Shown here one piece after another: positions 9,263 through 18,504 of a stretch of DNA of 64,000 nucleotides. This DNA comes from Peribacillus frigoritolerans (GTDB lineage: Bacteria > Bacillota > Bacilli > Bacillales > Bacillaceae): positions 744,001-808,000 of the forward strand of contig NZ_SMZY01000002.1 in assembly GCF_004358755.1 (NCBI RefSeq), read 5' to 3'. The notes beneath the pieces were generated by a model. It was not told the origin of the DNA. It made no database searches and was given only the letters and a program-made list of their open reading frames with translations. Every line of letters begins with the position of its first letter. Position 1 is the stretch's first letter. A program made the translations under genes and the position numbers.

Positions 9263-9297
9263 AAAATACCCAATCCATTCAGATTGGGTATTTTTTC
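9261..9297 (+). terminator. Rho-independent terminator after the SEDS gene
   Basis: Perfect inverted repeat ATACCCAATC / GATTGGGTAT with a 6-nt loop, flanked by A6 and T6 runs, so it can act in both directions between the SEDS gene and the convergent dedA-like gene. Confidence 0.92.
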
Positions 9298-9301
9298 TCT
9301 A

Positions 9302-9925
9302 TTAATGTGTACTGTTCGTTTGCCTTTTTCGAATAAACCAGATAATAAACACAACTGCTGCTGCTCCAAGTACTGCATATATTACCGATGAATACACACC
9401 GACATACTCATTGATTTTCGGCCATGCTTCACCGAGAGATGCCCCAAGCATAACAAGTGCAATGTTCCAGATCAGGGTTCCAAAGGTGGTAAATAGAACA
9501 AATTTCAGGAAATTCATATTGGACATGCCTGCCGGAATCGAGATGAGGCTGCGGAGCAGAGGCACCATACGGCAGAAAAAGACGGTCCAAATGCCGTATT
9601 TATCAAACCATGCATCTGCACGGTGTACATCTTTCTTTTTAACTCTCAGGATATGGCCCCACTTATCAATGATTTTTTCGAGCCGTTCAACATCCAGCTG
9701 AAGGCCAATCCAGAATAAAACGATCGCGCCGACAACAGATCCTGCAGTAGCGGCGAGTATGACCCCAATCACATTCATGTCTGAATTGGTCGTCATGAAA
9801 CCTCCGAATGGCAGCACAACTTCTGAAGGAATAGGAGGGAATATGTTTTCTAAGGCAATCATCAGAAAAATGCCAAAGTACCCGTATTGTTCCATAAAAT
9901 CCGTAATCCAGTTCTCCAAATACAT
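9302..9925 (-). CDS. DedA family membrane protein
   Basis: A 207-residue DedA/VTT-domain protein. Characteristic segments are ENIFPPIPSEVVLPFGGF near residue 26 and FFCRMVPLLRSLISIPAGM near residue 115, the re-entrant loop region conserved in DedA proteins. Members act in lipid-carrier (undecaprenyl phosphate) or phospholipid translocation and affect membrane potential and drug resistance. Length and motifs fit B. subtilis YngC-type proteins. It is a single gene, convergent with the SEDS gene that consumes lipid II; the functional link is only suggestive. Confidence 0.88.
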   Translation of the reverse strand: MYLENWITDFMEQYGYFGIFLMIALENIFPPIPSEVVLPFGGFMTTNSDMNVIGVILAATAGSVVGAIVLFWIGLQLDVERLEKIIDKWGHILRVKKKDVHRADAWFDKYGIWTVFFCRMVPLLRSLISIPAGMSNMNFLKFVLFTTFGTLIWNIALVMLGASLGEAWPKINEYVGVYSSVIYAVLGAAAVVFIIWFIRKRQTNSTH

Positions 9926-10043
9926 CGCTCCTTCACTGCGTCCTTTTCTTTTCTAAAAATCATTTCCCTATGCGGGAACTTTTAAAACGCATGCACCCTA
10001 AGAAAAGCGGAAACGCAAAATTTTATGTTTATTTATCCTCTTT

Positions 10044-10076
10044 AAAAAAACACGGCACCTCCTATAAGAGATACCG
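10044..10076 (-). terminator. Rho-independent terminator of the RsbR-like gene
   Basis: Minus-strand hairpin CGGTATCTC / GAGGTGCCG (nine pairs, two G-T) with a 6-nt loop, followed by TGTTTTTTT. Confidence 0.88.
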
Positions 10077-10083
10077 CTTCACG

Positions 10084-10938
10084 TTATCCTAAATTTTTTT
10101 GTTCAAATCCAATAAATTTCAAGGCAAGGTGCAGACTTGAAAATGATTTGGTCTCTTTAAAATCAAAACCAAGGCTAATCATGGTCTGTGCAATTTCAGG
10201 ACGGATTCCGCTCAATTTTGTTTCTACACCCAAAAGCTGCAGAGCATCAAGCACTTTGAAAATTTGGTTTGCTACCATCGTGTCAATAACAGGTACACCT
10301 GATAAATCAATGATTAAATACTCATATGCACATTCAGCACTTTTTGTTAAAGCAACGTCCATTAATATTTGTGCACGCTGTGTATCAAGGTCTCCGATTA
10401 AAGGAAGAACCCCAATTTTTTCTGAAACATTCACAATTGGCACAGAAAGCTCATCAACAGCATTTTTGGCAGATTGAATGTTAGTCGAGTATTTTTTCAT
10501 ATAAAAAACACTGATTAAATGAATAGCGTGATCTACCACATCGTCAAACGATGAAAGAAGCTCATAAAACTCATCCAGGGATAAGCTGTCAGCCTTTGCA
10601 TGGTCTTTAATGATGTCACCAATCACATCACGGTAAAACTTGATTTCCTCAATGGCCAGGTCAAGCGGAAATTGAATCGCCAACAGCAAATCTGCCGTTT
10701 CTCTTCCCCAGTTGTTCAGAAGAACAATCGATTCCTGCTTCTTGAGCAAAATGGCTTCGGCATAAACGTTCACCAATTTTTCTCTCCAATTAGAAAGCTC
10801 CTGGCTGTTTGACTGAATCAGGTTCGGGTATTTTATGCTCTTTTCTACTTTTATAGTTTGGATCAATTCTTGTTTTTGATCTATAATTACTTCATTAATT
10901 TTTTTGAGGGTTGTGTGTAAATTATTTTTAGTCTGCAT
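10084..10938 (-). CDS. RsbR-type stressosome co-antagonist (STAS domain)
   Basis: A 284-residue protein with the two-part layout of RsbR paralogues: a variable helical N-terminal half resembling non-haem globin sensor domains and a C-terminal STAS domain (about residues 160-275). The STAS segment VLPLIGDLDTQRAQIL ... GVPVIDTMVANQIF keeps both threonines (in DLDTQRA and VIDTMVA) that the RsbT kinase phosphorylates in B. subtilis RsbRA, plus GIRPEIAQT. It would sit in a stressosome and control SigB. The start is the ATG at 10938 with AAAGGAG upstream. Gene is alone here, not in an rsb operon. A weak TTGAGA-N17-TATCCT promoter-like pair lies upstream. Confidence 0.9.
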   Translation of the reverse strand: MQTKNNLHTTLKKINEVIIDQKQELIQTIKVEKSIKYPNLIQSNSQELSNWREKLVNVYAEAILLKKQESIVLLNNWGRETADLLLAIQFPLDLAIEEIKFYRDVIGDIIKDHAKADSLSLDEFYELLSSFDDVVDHAIHLISVFYMKKYSTNIQSAKNAVDELSVPIVNVSEKIGVLPLIGDLDTQRAQILMDVALTKSAECAYEYLIIDLSGVPVIDTMVANQIFKVLDALQLLGVETKLSGIRPEIAQTMISLGFDFKETKSFSSLHLALKFIGFEQKNLG

Positions 10939-11169
10939 GGTTCTCCTTTCCAAAACGATGTTCTATCTATAAGGATAGTACTATACATTTAGAATCTCAA
11001 ACCCTTTTTGTGGCAGTTGGCAAAAAAAATTTTCCATTTGGTGCTAAAAACTTGGGATTTTCTTTTTTTTTCTGCTGTATTTTGGATCATTTATTCAATC
11101 AACAGAAATATAAATTTTTTCTTCATTTTTTACGGAAAGCTTGATTCCAGTACATCCGTCACCTCAAAA

Positions 11170-11910
11170 TCAGGTCTTCTCTCCGTGGATCCACTCTTCA
11201 ATCTTCTTATAATAATGCTCACTTAAATCCTCATGCAGGAGCAATTCCTTTTTCCCGGTTTCATTCAAGGAATACGTCCCCCTTTTCACCCTTTCAAACC
11301 AGCCGTAGTAATTCTTGTTAAGAATCGAGAGCGTTTTATCGCCTGTCCCCATGGTACGGAGAATTTTAGGACTGAGCGGCCCATTCCTTTCGAGACAGCA
11401 GGCAATATGAATGCATCTTTCCTTGTAAGCTGTCATGATTTTCGTTTTGTTCACGCCGCCAATATTATGATCCCCGCTTCGCCCGGCCATTTCAGCCAAT
11501 ATTCTTTCTCTTTTTTTCTTGCTCTGCTTCATGCTTTTGACTCGATCAAATGAAGAAGGTTCAAGCTTGATTTCAGCTTGAGCTCTTCCTTGACGAAAAG
11601 ACACGATAATCAAACCAAGTTCCAGCCGATTCACCAAGTAGCAAAGATCTTTCCATTTTTTAGAGCGCAGGCTGTATGATGGCTTGGGGATGGCAATATA
11701 CACACGTTCTGTATAACGCTGTCTTTTTGCCGCCTGAATCAGCAGTTCAACGTTCAGCCTGAGCTTCAGTTCAACGATAATCAGCTCTTCTCCCTTGACC
11801 GCAGCCAGATCACAGTCATTTACTTCACCGTACACTTCAAAGCCTTGTTTTAGAAAATATCTTTGTATGGGCAAATATAAATCCTTTTCTAAAATCTTGT
11901 CCTGTTTCAT
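11170..11910 (-). CDS. DUF2161 protein with PD-(D/E)XK nuclease-like fold
   Basis: A 246-residue protein matching the DUF2161 family, predicted PD-(D/E)XK-type phosphodiesterases. The N-terminal part shows the expected layout: EKDLYLPIQRYFLKQGFEVY, then NDCDLAAVKGEELIIVELKL (metal-binding D and the E-x-K pair), then QAAKRQRYTERVYIAIPKP. The C-terminal 80 residues look like a winged helix. Its substrate is unknown; nuclease activity is predicted only from fold. Single gene on the minus strand. Confidence 0.83.
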   Translation of the reverse strand: MKQDKILEKDLYLPIQRYFLKQGFEVYGEVNDCDLAAVKGEELIIVELKLRLNVELLIQAAKRQRYTERVYIAIPKPSYSLRSKKWKDLCYLVNRLELGLIIVSFRQGRAQAEIKLEPSSFDRVKSMKQSKKKRERILAEMAGRSGDHNIGGVNKTKIMTAYKERCIHIACCLERNGPLSPKILRTMGTGDKTLSILNKNYYGWFERVKRGTYSLNETGKKELLLHEDLSEHYYKKIEEWIHGEKT

Positions 11911-11943
11911 TTCCTATACCCCGTGTTTTCAATTATTCCTACC

Positions 11944-12015
11944 CTTATCATAAACGATTTCAGAAAAAAACAGGTGGATGATAGCGGACAAGAAAATAAT
12001 TCGAAACTATCACCT
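11944..12015 (-). terminator. Possible terminator of the shortened AraC gene
   Basis: Minus strand CAGGTGATAG overlaps the stop codon and can pair with CTATCA...CCTG about 25 nt later (a 4-nt bulge interrupts), followed by TTTTTTT. Confidence 0.5.
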
Positions 12016-12486
12016 GCCTGATAAGTAATGAGAAAAGTCACATGAAAACTCACGTTTAATTCCGACTGCTTCAAAACCTTTACGTTCCACCACATTGTAA
12101 TTCATCGGATCTGCTCCTTTCAAACTCACCTGAATGGCCAGGCGGCTGTAGAATTTCAGTTTACACGTGCTTTTCCTCGCTTCACTCGGCGATATCCCGT
12201 GCTGCCTTCTGAAAGCCTTTGTAAACGATTCGGGAGTGTCATAGCCATACTTATAGGCAAGATCAATCACTTTTCTGCGGCTGTTTGCGAGCTCCTGGGC
12301 GGCTAAAGTTAAACGTCTGCGCCGAAGATATTCTCCAACTGAAATGTCTGTTAAGATCGAAAATGTCCGCTGAAAATGATAGGCTGAAGCATTTGCCTCT
12401 TTTGCAATCTGTTCAGTCGAAATATCTTCATGCAAATGTTCTTCCATATAGTCGATCGCCTTCTGTATTGACTCTATCCATGACAT
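12010..12486 (-). CDS. AraC family regulator, C-terminally shortened
   Basis: A 158-residue protein. Residues 5-105 form a full AraC double helix-turn-helix (DISTEQIAKEANASAYHFQR, then VIDLAYKYGYDTPESFTKAFRR). After it comes only the first strand of a GyrI-like effector-binding domain (NYNVVERKGFEAVGIKREF), then a stop. Relatives with this layout run to about 290 residues, so roughly the last 130 are missing; no continuation was seen in other frames downstream. It may still bind DNA but cannot sense a ligand as its relatives do. Start ATG at 12486 has GGGAGTGAG upstream. Confidence 0.78.
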   Translation of the reverse strand: MSWIESIQKAIDYMEEHLHEDISTEQIAKEANASAYHFQRTFSILTDISVGEYLRRRRLTLAAQELANSRRKVIDLAYKYGYDTPESFTKAFRRQHGISPSEARKSTCKLKFYSRLAIQVSLKGADPMNYNVVERKGFEAVGIKREFSCDFSHYLSGR

Positions 12487-12563
12487 ATCACTCACTCCCA
12501 AGTCCAATCTTACCAATGCAGATTCTTTAAATCCTGTCATTTTGTGCTTTACGGTGACTGCTT

Positions 12564-13136
12564 TTACAGATGGCTTGTACAATTATACAAATCGCAGTCC
12601 CATCCCTTTTCTCCTTTTACAATTGTCGAAATTGACGTATTTCTCAGTCCATCCTTCATTTCTAATTTAGGGACCACCTGTCTTAAAAAATGTGAGATAA
12701 ACATTCCGTGGCTGACAATTAAGATGTTTTTTTCAGGGTGCTTCTTGATTAATTCATCGAAAAATAACTGTCCTCTTTTGATAACAGCTTCTGTCTTTTC
12801 AATTCCAAGATCGAGCTCCCGCCACTGTTCTCCCCATTTTTCTAATCTTTCTGCTTCTGTCGTTCCTTCAATTTGTCCGCCGTCCACTTCTTTAAGTCTT
12901 TCATCATATTGAATAGGAAGATTTCCAAGCTTTTCAGCTATGTATTCCGCTGTCTGTTTCGCCCTGGCTAATGGACTTGCATAAATCACATCCCATTCTT
13001 CAGAACTTAACCTTTCAGCAAGCTTCACCGCTTCGATGATTCCATTTTCGTCAAGTGGAATATCTGAGCTCCCCTGTGCTCTTCTCTCTACATTCCACGC
13101 AGTGCGCCCATGGCGGATAATCCCTATTTTCGTCAT
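12564..13136 (-). CDS. Histidine phosphatase family protein (phosphoglycerate mutase-like)
   Basis: A 190-residue cytosolic member of the histidine phosphatase superfamily. The catalytic RHG motif is in IIRHGRTAWN near the N-terminus, followed by the phosphate-binding arginines (ASPLARAKQTAEYIAE) and the second catalytic His in LIVSHGMFISHFL. Small proteins like this are usually broad-specificity phosphatases. I chose the ATG at 13136; AAAGGA lies 12 nt upstream, overlapping an alternative ATG at 13148. Single gene, divergent from the yndG-like operon. Confidence 0.87.
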   Translation of the reverse strand: MTKIGIIRHGRTAWNVERRAQGSSDIPLDENGIIEAVKLAERLSSEEWDVIYASPLARAKQTAEYIAEKLGNLPIQYDERLKEVDGGQIEGTTEAERLEKWGEQWRELDLGIEKTEAVIKRGQLFFDELIKKHPEKNILIVSHGMFISHFLRQVVPKLEMKDGLRNTSISTIVKGEKGWDCDLYNCTSHL

Positions 13137-13223
13137 ATTCAGAACCATTCCTTTCAATTAATTTCTATCATTCTCTAATTCTTCCATCTAAGATTATGAT
13201 ACTCTAAAAGAGGGGTGAATACG

Positions 13224-14123
13224 ATGAAAAGAAAACCAATTTATGTTGAAATTTTGGTCCGATCAGACATGGAAAAACTGTGGAGTGCAACACAAACTCC
13301 AGACTTGCATTCGAGCTGGGATCTCCGTTTTTCATCCATTACCTATCTTCCGAAAAAAGAAAACGAACCTCAGCACTTTTTATATAAAACCAATATTGGC
13401 TTTGGACAAAGCATACACGGATGGGGAAAAAGCGTCGGAACCTTTCAAACTGAGGATGGACCCAGAACTTCATCTCTTCATTTCGGAACAGATCAAAAAA
13501 TATCCCTGATCAAAGAAGGCAAGGGATACTGGAAGTACATACAAAAACAGGACGCACTCACTTTTCTGACACAATACGATTATAAAGTGAACTTTGGCAG
13601 GTTGGGTGCGTTCTTTGATGCCATCATATTCAGGCCATTAATCGGCTGGGCAACTGCTTTAAGTTTTGATGTCCTGAAAAGATGGCTTGAAAAGGGAGAA
13701 GCCCCGGCCTCCCAGTATTTTCGCTTTTTTTGTACATGGCTTATTTCCTTTCTTTTCTTTTTTATATGGACTTATCACGGCGCAGTGCCGAAATTATTTT
13801 TCCAGCATCCAGAAGAAGTATCTATGACGAAAAACTTGATGCCTATTTCCATGCAGGCTTCCTCCATCGTTACTGCTGTTGGCATAGCAGAGATACTATT
13901 CGGACTGCTGTGGCTTTTGCCCTTTAATAAAAGAAGGTTATTTGGCCTGCAGATTATAGTGTTCCCATTTCTTTCCCTATCAGCTGTTTTGGCAGAGCCA
14001 GCTAACCTGATTCATCCATTCAGTCCCATTACTTTTAATGCCGCTTTATTCATTCTTTCGATCATAGGATTCTTCCAAAGCAGGGACCTGCCGACAGCCG
14101 GCAGCTGCAAAAGAAAGAGATAG
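13224..14123 (+). CDS. yndG: SRPBCC plus DoxX-like membrane protein, YndG-like
   Basis: A 299-residue protein in two parts. Residues 1-160 look like a START/SRPBCC ligand-binding fold (VEILVRSDMEKLWSATQTP, the usual first strand and helix); residues 165-290 hold about four membrane helices resembling DoxX-like proteins. It heads a three-gene operon with a DUF4166 gene 9 nt downstream and a yndJ-like gene, the same order as yndG-yndH-yndJ in B. subtilis. The ATG at 13224 follows AGAGGGG by 8 nt; a GTG 9 nt earlier is less likely. The role of this operon is unknown. The symbol rests on operon order as well as sequence. Confidence 0.72.
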   Translation: MKRKPIYVEILVRSDMEKLWSATQTPDLHSSWDLRFSSITYLPKKENEPQHFLYKTNIGFGQSIHGWGKSVGTFQTEDGPRTSSLHFGTDQKISLIKEGKGYWKYIQKQDALTFLTQYDYKVNFGRLGAFFDAIIFRPLIGWATALSFDVLKRWLEKGEAPASQYFRFFCTWLISFLFFFIWTYHGAVPKLFFQHPEEVSMTKNLMPISMQASSIVTAVGIAEILFGLLWLLPFNKRRLFGLQIIVFPFLSLSAVLAEPANLIHPFSPITFNAALFILSIIGFFQSRDLPTAGSCKRKR

Positions 14124-14132
14124 GAGATTCAG

Positions 14133-14732
14133 ATGTCTATTTATAGAAGTGTATTAGGTGATCAATTTCAGCGCCTCCATCCGAAGCTTCAAAAAAGGTA
14201 CGAGTTTCCCTTTACAGCTAAAGGAGTGATGAAAACAATAAACGGCGGACCTAAATGGCTGTACCCCTTCTTTTTAGCAGGAGTCCGCTTTAAACTCCTA
14301 TTTCCGGAGGATGGGCAAGAGATTCCGTTTGTCATCAGAAATACTCCCCGCACTGGCGCTGACGGGGAAGAACAGGTTCACTGGGAACGGATCTTTTATT
14401 TTAAAAAGAAAAAAAGGTATTTCAATGCCTTAATGAGTCTGGATTCTAAAAGGAACTTGATTAAAGATTACCTGGGTGAGCCGAAACTGTTCTATTCAGA
14501 TTTATCCTTCCATGTGAATGACAGGGGACAATTAAAAATAGAGTCCAGAAGTCAGCGCCTTGTGCTTGGAAAGCTTGAGATACCTATGCCTGAATTGTTT
14601 CAGGGACTGGCCTTTGTAACAGAATCCTACGACCAGGACAGGGACGTTTTTTTAATAGAAGTAAAAGTAGTAAACCGTGTTATCGGCACCGTTTTCTCAT
14701 ATGAAGGAGCGTTTACAGCAGATGAAATTTAG
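14133..14732 (+). CDS. yndH: DUF4166 domain protein, YndH-like
   Basis: A 199-residue protein of the DUF4166 family, taken as the YndH counterpart from family, length and position between the other two yndGHJ-like genes. Near-N-terminal LGDQFQRLHPKLQKRYEF is typical of the family. The central part is rich in beta strands with basic loops and there is no membrane segment. The 3' end overlaps the start of the yndJ-like gene, implying coupled translation. Function unknown. Confidence 0.75.
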   Translation: MSIYRSVLGDQFQRLHPKLQKRYEFPFTAKGVMKTINGGPKWLYPFFLAGVRFKLLFPEDGQEIPFVIRNTPRTGADGEEQVHWERIFYFKKKKRYFNALMSLDSKRNLIKDYLGEPKLFYSDLSFHVNDRGQLKIESRSQRLVLGKLEIPMPELFQGLAFVTESYDQDRDVFLIEVKVVNRVIGTVFSYEGAFTADEI

Positions 14733-16323
14733 CAGCTATGTCATCATTCACAGCATCATCTTCCTTCTATCCGTGCTTTTAAATGAGGGGCCATGGTACT
14801 TTTTATTGCTTACGGCAGCACAGCTTGTCTATGTTCCGCTCGTATTGCAGCTCATCATGAAAAAAGGGGATTGGTTTTATAAGATTTATCCCTATGTTTC
14901 CATTCCTGCTTATACATCTGTATTTCTCCTGCAAGTAACAGGAGAATCCTCATTTGATGTCTTTTTTGCAGGTGTCTACTTGTTCTTTACGGTTCTTGTC
15001 GCGACTTATGGTTGCTCACGTTTTTTAAACCGGGGTTTTATCCAATTTGAAGAATTTGCAGTGGATATGGGTCTATTATCGTTAATGATCGGCGGGGCAT
15101 GGTTTTTTGCCCATATAGGGGATATTGAAACTGGATTTTCCCCTATCATCAGATGGCTGACAGGCATTCACTTTCACTATTCTTCCTTTTTGCTGCCGGT
15201 TTTTGCAGGGTTCTTGGGGAGAATTTCGAAACCTCCAATTTACCGGCTTTCGACTTCCATCCTGATCGTATCGCCAATTATTGTAGCGCTGGGGATTGCC
15301 TATTCAGTCTGGCTTGAACTGTTATCCGTCCTTTTATATATTGCGGGGATTTATAGTTTGATCTATCTCTCATTTAAAGTGCCTCTTCAACAGGCGAAAT
15401 GGCTGATCAGACTGTCCTTTTCAGCTCTTGGGATCACGATTCTTTTTTCTTTGGCTTATGCCCTGGGAAATGGTTGGGGAGTTTTCACCGTATCCATCAA
15501 CTTCATGCTGAAATTTCATGGCATCCTGAATTGCGGCTTATTTGCTTTATTGGGTGTAATTGGCTGGTCTATTTTCACCCCTTCTTCTGCTGACGGCCCC
15601 GCATTTCCCATCAGTAAAGTCAGGGGAAAACGAGCCATTGGCGAGAAAATACTGGATGAGATCGCAGACAGAAACGCTGAATACCAGGGACTGGTAGATA
15701 ATATGGGCATCTATGAACCTGGTATTTCTTTAAATAGCCTGTCTAAAGAGATTATCAGCTTTTATGAAAATACCAACCAATACCGCCTGTTTGCAGAAGT
15801 AAATTGGCACAGGTGGTTCAAACCATTCGCCTTCATCTACCGGTTGTTCAGCGGACAAGTGAAACAAATCAACCTTCCGCTCTCAAGCAAGCAGGCTGAA
15901 ATGACCGGAAGAATCTACCCGGTAAAAAAAGAACACGATGACAGAGAATCCGTCCGGGCATGGGTTCGGAAAATGAATGGTGACACTGCATTTGTTGCCC
16001 TCTACTCTTATCACAGCACAAATGAAAAAACCTATATGAATATTGGGCTTCCTCTTCCCGGTTCAGCGATGATTGGAATACTGGAACTTAAGCAGAGAGG
16101 AAGAGACCTTCAGCTTTCAAGCAAAAAAGAGAAGCAGGATTCAGATGCCGGTGTTTATCTGGCTTTCCGGCAAAATCTTTTCAAACTTCCAATTGAAGAA
16201 GTTTTTCATGTCAGGGAATCAGCTGGGGGAACGCTGACCGCAGAGCATAACATGTGGATTTTTCGGATTCCCTTTTTAACCATTCATTATTCTATAATGA
16301 AAAGACAAAAAAACTCTTTCTAA
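14722..16323 (+). CDS. yndJ: YndJ-like multi-pass membrane protein
   Basis: A 533-residue protein with about nine or ten membrane helices in the first 300 residues and a soluble C-terminal domain. The C-terminal half contains GQVKQINLPLSSKQAEMTGR and a strand-rich stretch that may bind a ligand. Length and operon position fit B. subtilis YndJ (533 residues as I recall it). The ATG at 14722 is preceded by AAGGAG at 12 nt, long but acceptable; the ATG at 14701 in the same frame is the alternative. Function unknown; the operon pairs two lipid-binding-like proteins with membrane parts. Confidence 0.75.
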   Translation: MKFSSYVIIHSIIFLLSVLLNEGPWYFLLLTAAQLVYVPLVLQLIMKKGDWFYKIYPYVSIPAYTSVFLLQVTGESSFDVFFAGVYLFFTVLVATYGCSRFLNRGFIQFEEFAVDMGLLSLMIGGAWFFAHIGDIETGFSPIIRWLTGIHFHYSSFLLPVFAGFLGRISKPPIYRLSTSILIVSPIIVALGIAYSVWLELLSVLLYIAGIYSLIYLSFKVPLQQAKWLIRLSFSALGITILFSLAYALGNGWGVFTVSINFMLKFHGILNCGLFALLGVIGWSIFTPSSADGPAFPISKVRGKRAIGEKILDEIADRNAEYQGLVDNMGIYEPGISLNSLSKEIISFYENTNQYRLFAEVNWHRWFKPFAFIYRLFSGQVKQINLPLSSKQAEMTGRIYPVKKEHDDRESVRAWVRKMNGDTAFVALYSYHSTNEKTYMNIGLPLPGSAMIGILELKQRGRDLQLSSKKEKQDSDAGVYLAFRQNLFKLPIEEVFHVRESAGGTLTAEHNMWIFRIPFLTIHYSIMKRQKNSF

Positions 16324-16338
16324 TGAAAGAGTTTTTTT
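16307..16338 (+). terminator. Rho-independent terminator of the yndGHJ-like operon
   Basis: AAACTCTTTC / GAAAGAGTTT with a 4-nt loop containing the stop codon, then TTTTG. Confidence 0.9.
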
Positions 16339-16368
16339 GAACTGAATGATAACGAAGCATTAGCAATA

Positions 16369-16397
16369 AAAAGAAGACCTGATTCGGTCTTCTTTTT
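16369..16397 (-). terminator. Rho-independent terminator of the symporter operon
   Basis: Minus-strand AAGAAGACC / GGTCTTCTT with a 6-nt loop followed by TTTTT; downstream of the symporter stop. Confidence 0.9.
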
Positions 16398-16403
16398 CAT
16401 TCA

Positions 16404-17969
16404 TCAAGCAATCTCAGATTCTTTCGAATGCACTTTTCTCATAAAGTCGTTTACGTCAGCAGGAACTTTGCGGTCAAGCTTCGAGACGATGTAAACAGAC
16501 AGGAATCCGATTGGAACGGTAATCAGTCCTGGTACTCTGAACTGAAGGAATTCAGGCAAAGTCTCCGGCAGGAAAATCATGTACATGGAGGAAAGGAGCC
16601 CAAGGACAAGTCCCGCAATTGCCCCTTTTTCAGTCATGCCTCTCCACCAGATTCCAAGAATGAAGATAGGTGTAAATGTACTTGCTGCCACCGTAAAGGC
16701 GAGTGCAACAAGATGGCCAATCGATGCTTCTTTTACAAGAAGACCAAGCGCACCGTAAAGGACACCTAAAACCAGAATCGAGACTTTACCGGCAATAACA
16801 CGTTCTTTTTGAGTGATATTTTTCCGTAAGAAAGTTGCATAAAGATCATGTGCCAAAGCACCGGAACTTGCGATAAATAAACCGGACAAGTTCGAGAAGA
16901 CTGCAGCAAATGCACCTGCGATGACTAGTCCAAGCAGCCATTCTCCGCCAAGAGCCTGTGCAGTAGAAGGAATAACCATATTGTTTCCACCCGCTACAAG
17001 ATCCTTCATAACTTGTGGATCCGCTGAGCCGCTTAAGAATATAGATCTTCCGACTGCTCCAAGGTAAACCGCGAAGAAAAAGAAAACGCTTGCAATTAAG
17101 ATCGCCATAAGAGCTGATTTACGTGCGGCCTTTGCACTTGGGTTTGTGTAAAAGCGAAGCAGAATATGCGGAAGACCGATCGTACCCAGCGCAAGCCCGA
17201 TTGTCATTGAAATGGTCTGCCAGAAGGACGGGAAGTAGTTTCCTGTGCCAATCCAGGTTTGACCATCATGAACAACGTCTTTTCCATCAGGTGCAAACGT
17301 TGCTGTTCCGGCAATGCTTCCTGTAAATTCAGTGACAGAAGCTAGGATTCTTTCATAATATAAACCGCCGTAAATCGCCGCTACTACCATCAAAATAAAT
17401 GCGCCGAGACGAATCCATAATTCCAGCGCCTGATTTAGCGTAGTCCCTTTCATTCCGCCGATTCCAACGTAGAAAATCATGACACTGCAAGTAAAAATAA
17501 TGCCAAATTCATAACTTGTCCCAAAGAACATACTTAAGATTTGTGCTGCTCCCAACAATTGCGGCGCTGCATAGAAACCTGAAATCGCGAGTACGACAGC
17601 AACCGCTGCAAGTCTTGCCCTTTTACTGTGAAAACGGTAGCCAAGAAAATCCGCAACTGTATAAGCGCCAAATCTGCGAAGCGGTCCCGCTACAAAGATT
17701 GCAAGGAGAGTCAGTCCGATCGAGAAACAAAATGCGTAATAAGCTCCATCATAGCCAAGCTGAAAAGTCAATCCTGCAATCCCGAGGAAGGTGGCAGCAC
17801 TCAAGTAATCTCCGCCGATGGCCGATCCATTCGTAAACCAGCCAAAGCTCCGGCCGCCTACAAAAAAGTCAGATGCCGTTGCATTCCGTTTTGATAGATA
17901 CGTAATGTAGACGATCGTTCCCATCAGGAAAATCGTGAGCAGCATTTTAGGTTCAAACAAAGCAGCCAT
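16404..17969 (-). CDS. Sodium:solute symporter family protein (acetate/organic acid type), YwcA-like
   Basis: A 521-residue SSS-family transporter with thirteen or so helices. The segment ASDFFVGGRSFGWFTNGSAIGGDYLSAATFLG is typical of the ActP/MctP/YwcA branch that imports acetate, pyruvate or related monocarboxylates with sodium. A long extracellular loop near residues 215-250 is also typical. The first base of its start codon overlaps the last base of the DUF485 gene stop, a pairing seen for actP-yjcH in Escherichia coli and ywcA-ywcB in B. subtilis. Divergent AraC gene is the likely regulator. Confidence 0.88.
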   Translation of the reverse strand: MAALFEPKMLLTIFLMGTIVYITYLSKRNATASDFFVGGRSFGWFTNGSAIGGDYLSAATFLGIAGLTFQLGYDGAYYAFCFSIGLTLLAIFVAGPLRRFGAYTVADFLGYRFHSKRARLAAVAVVLAISGFYAAPQLLGAAQILSMFFGTSYEFGIIFTCSVMIFYVGIGGMKGTTLNQALELWIRLGAFILMVVAAIYGGLYYERILASVTEFTGSIAGTATFAPDGKDVVHDGQTWIGTGNYFPSFWQTISMTIGLALGTIGLPHILLRFYTNPSAKAARKSALMAILIASVFFFFAVYLGAVGRSIFLSGSADPQVMKDLVAGGNNMVIPSTAQALGGEWLLGLVIAGAFAAVFSNLSGLFIASSGALAHDLYATFLRKNITQKERVIAGKVSILVLGVLYGALGLLVKEASIGHLVALAFTVAASTFTPIFILGIWWRGMTEKGAIAGLVLGLLSSMYMIFLPETLPEFLQFRVPGLITVPIGFLSVYIVSKLDRKVPADVNDFMRKVHSKESEIA

Positions 17970-18334
17970 CAGTTGACACTCCTTCCATTAGAAGGACGAA
18001 TGGAGCTGTCTGTCATCTGGCTCTTTTTCAATCTCTTCTCATATAACGCAGTATGAATATAAGCAATAATAAAGGCCATTCCCATTGCAACAATTCCTGT
18101 AAAGAACCAGGCATACGTCATTCCGCCGTAAAAAGTTGAAAACATAAACTCAGGTGCAAACCAATTCAGGATCGGCATCGCAAAAATAAAGGCAAAATAA
18201 AACAAAGTCAGTTTCGAGCCTGTACTAAATTCACTTTTCATCAAATGGCGTGTCTGCTGATCAAGCGGTTCCAGCTCTCGGACATCAACCGTCCCTGCCT
18301 CTACATAATCATATTCTTTAAACTCAGCGGCCAA
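17969..18334 (-). CDS. DUF485 membrane protein, partner of the symporter (YwcB-like)
   Basis: A 121-residue DUF485 protein: cytoplasmic N-terminus, then two membrane helices (about residues 43-62 and 74-95) separated by WFAPEFMFSTFYGGMTYAW, and a basic tail. DUF485 proteins are almost always encoded directly before an SSS-type acetate symporter and are thought to help its function or assembly. Overlaps the symporter start by one base. Confidence 0.88.
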   Translation of the reverse strand: MAAEFKEYDYVEAGTVDVRELEPLDQQTRHLMKSEFSTGSKLTLFYFAFIFAMPILNWFAPEFMFSTFYGGMTYAWFFTGIVAMGMAFIIAYIHTALYEKRLKKSQMTDSSIRPSNGRSVN

Positions 18335-18504
18335 AATCCGTTCCCCCTTTGTTTTTATCTATTTCACTGCATGCTTGTATTTTACAATAGAAGGAAACGG
18401 CATACCTTACAATAAATTATCAGAAATGTATAAATATTTAATATATTATCCATTTCATGTATACTAGTACTAGAGACATACTGTAAAGGAACGGGGAATT
18501 AAAC

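Noticed and set aside
11008-11226. 72-residue plus-strand ORF
   Set aside because: No ribosome binding site; its 3' end is antisense to the DUF2161 gene, and composition is AT-rich chance.
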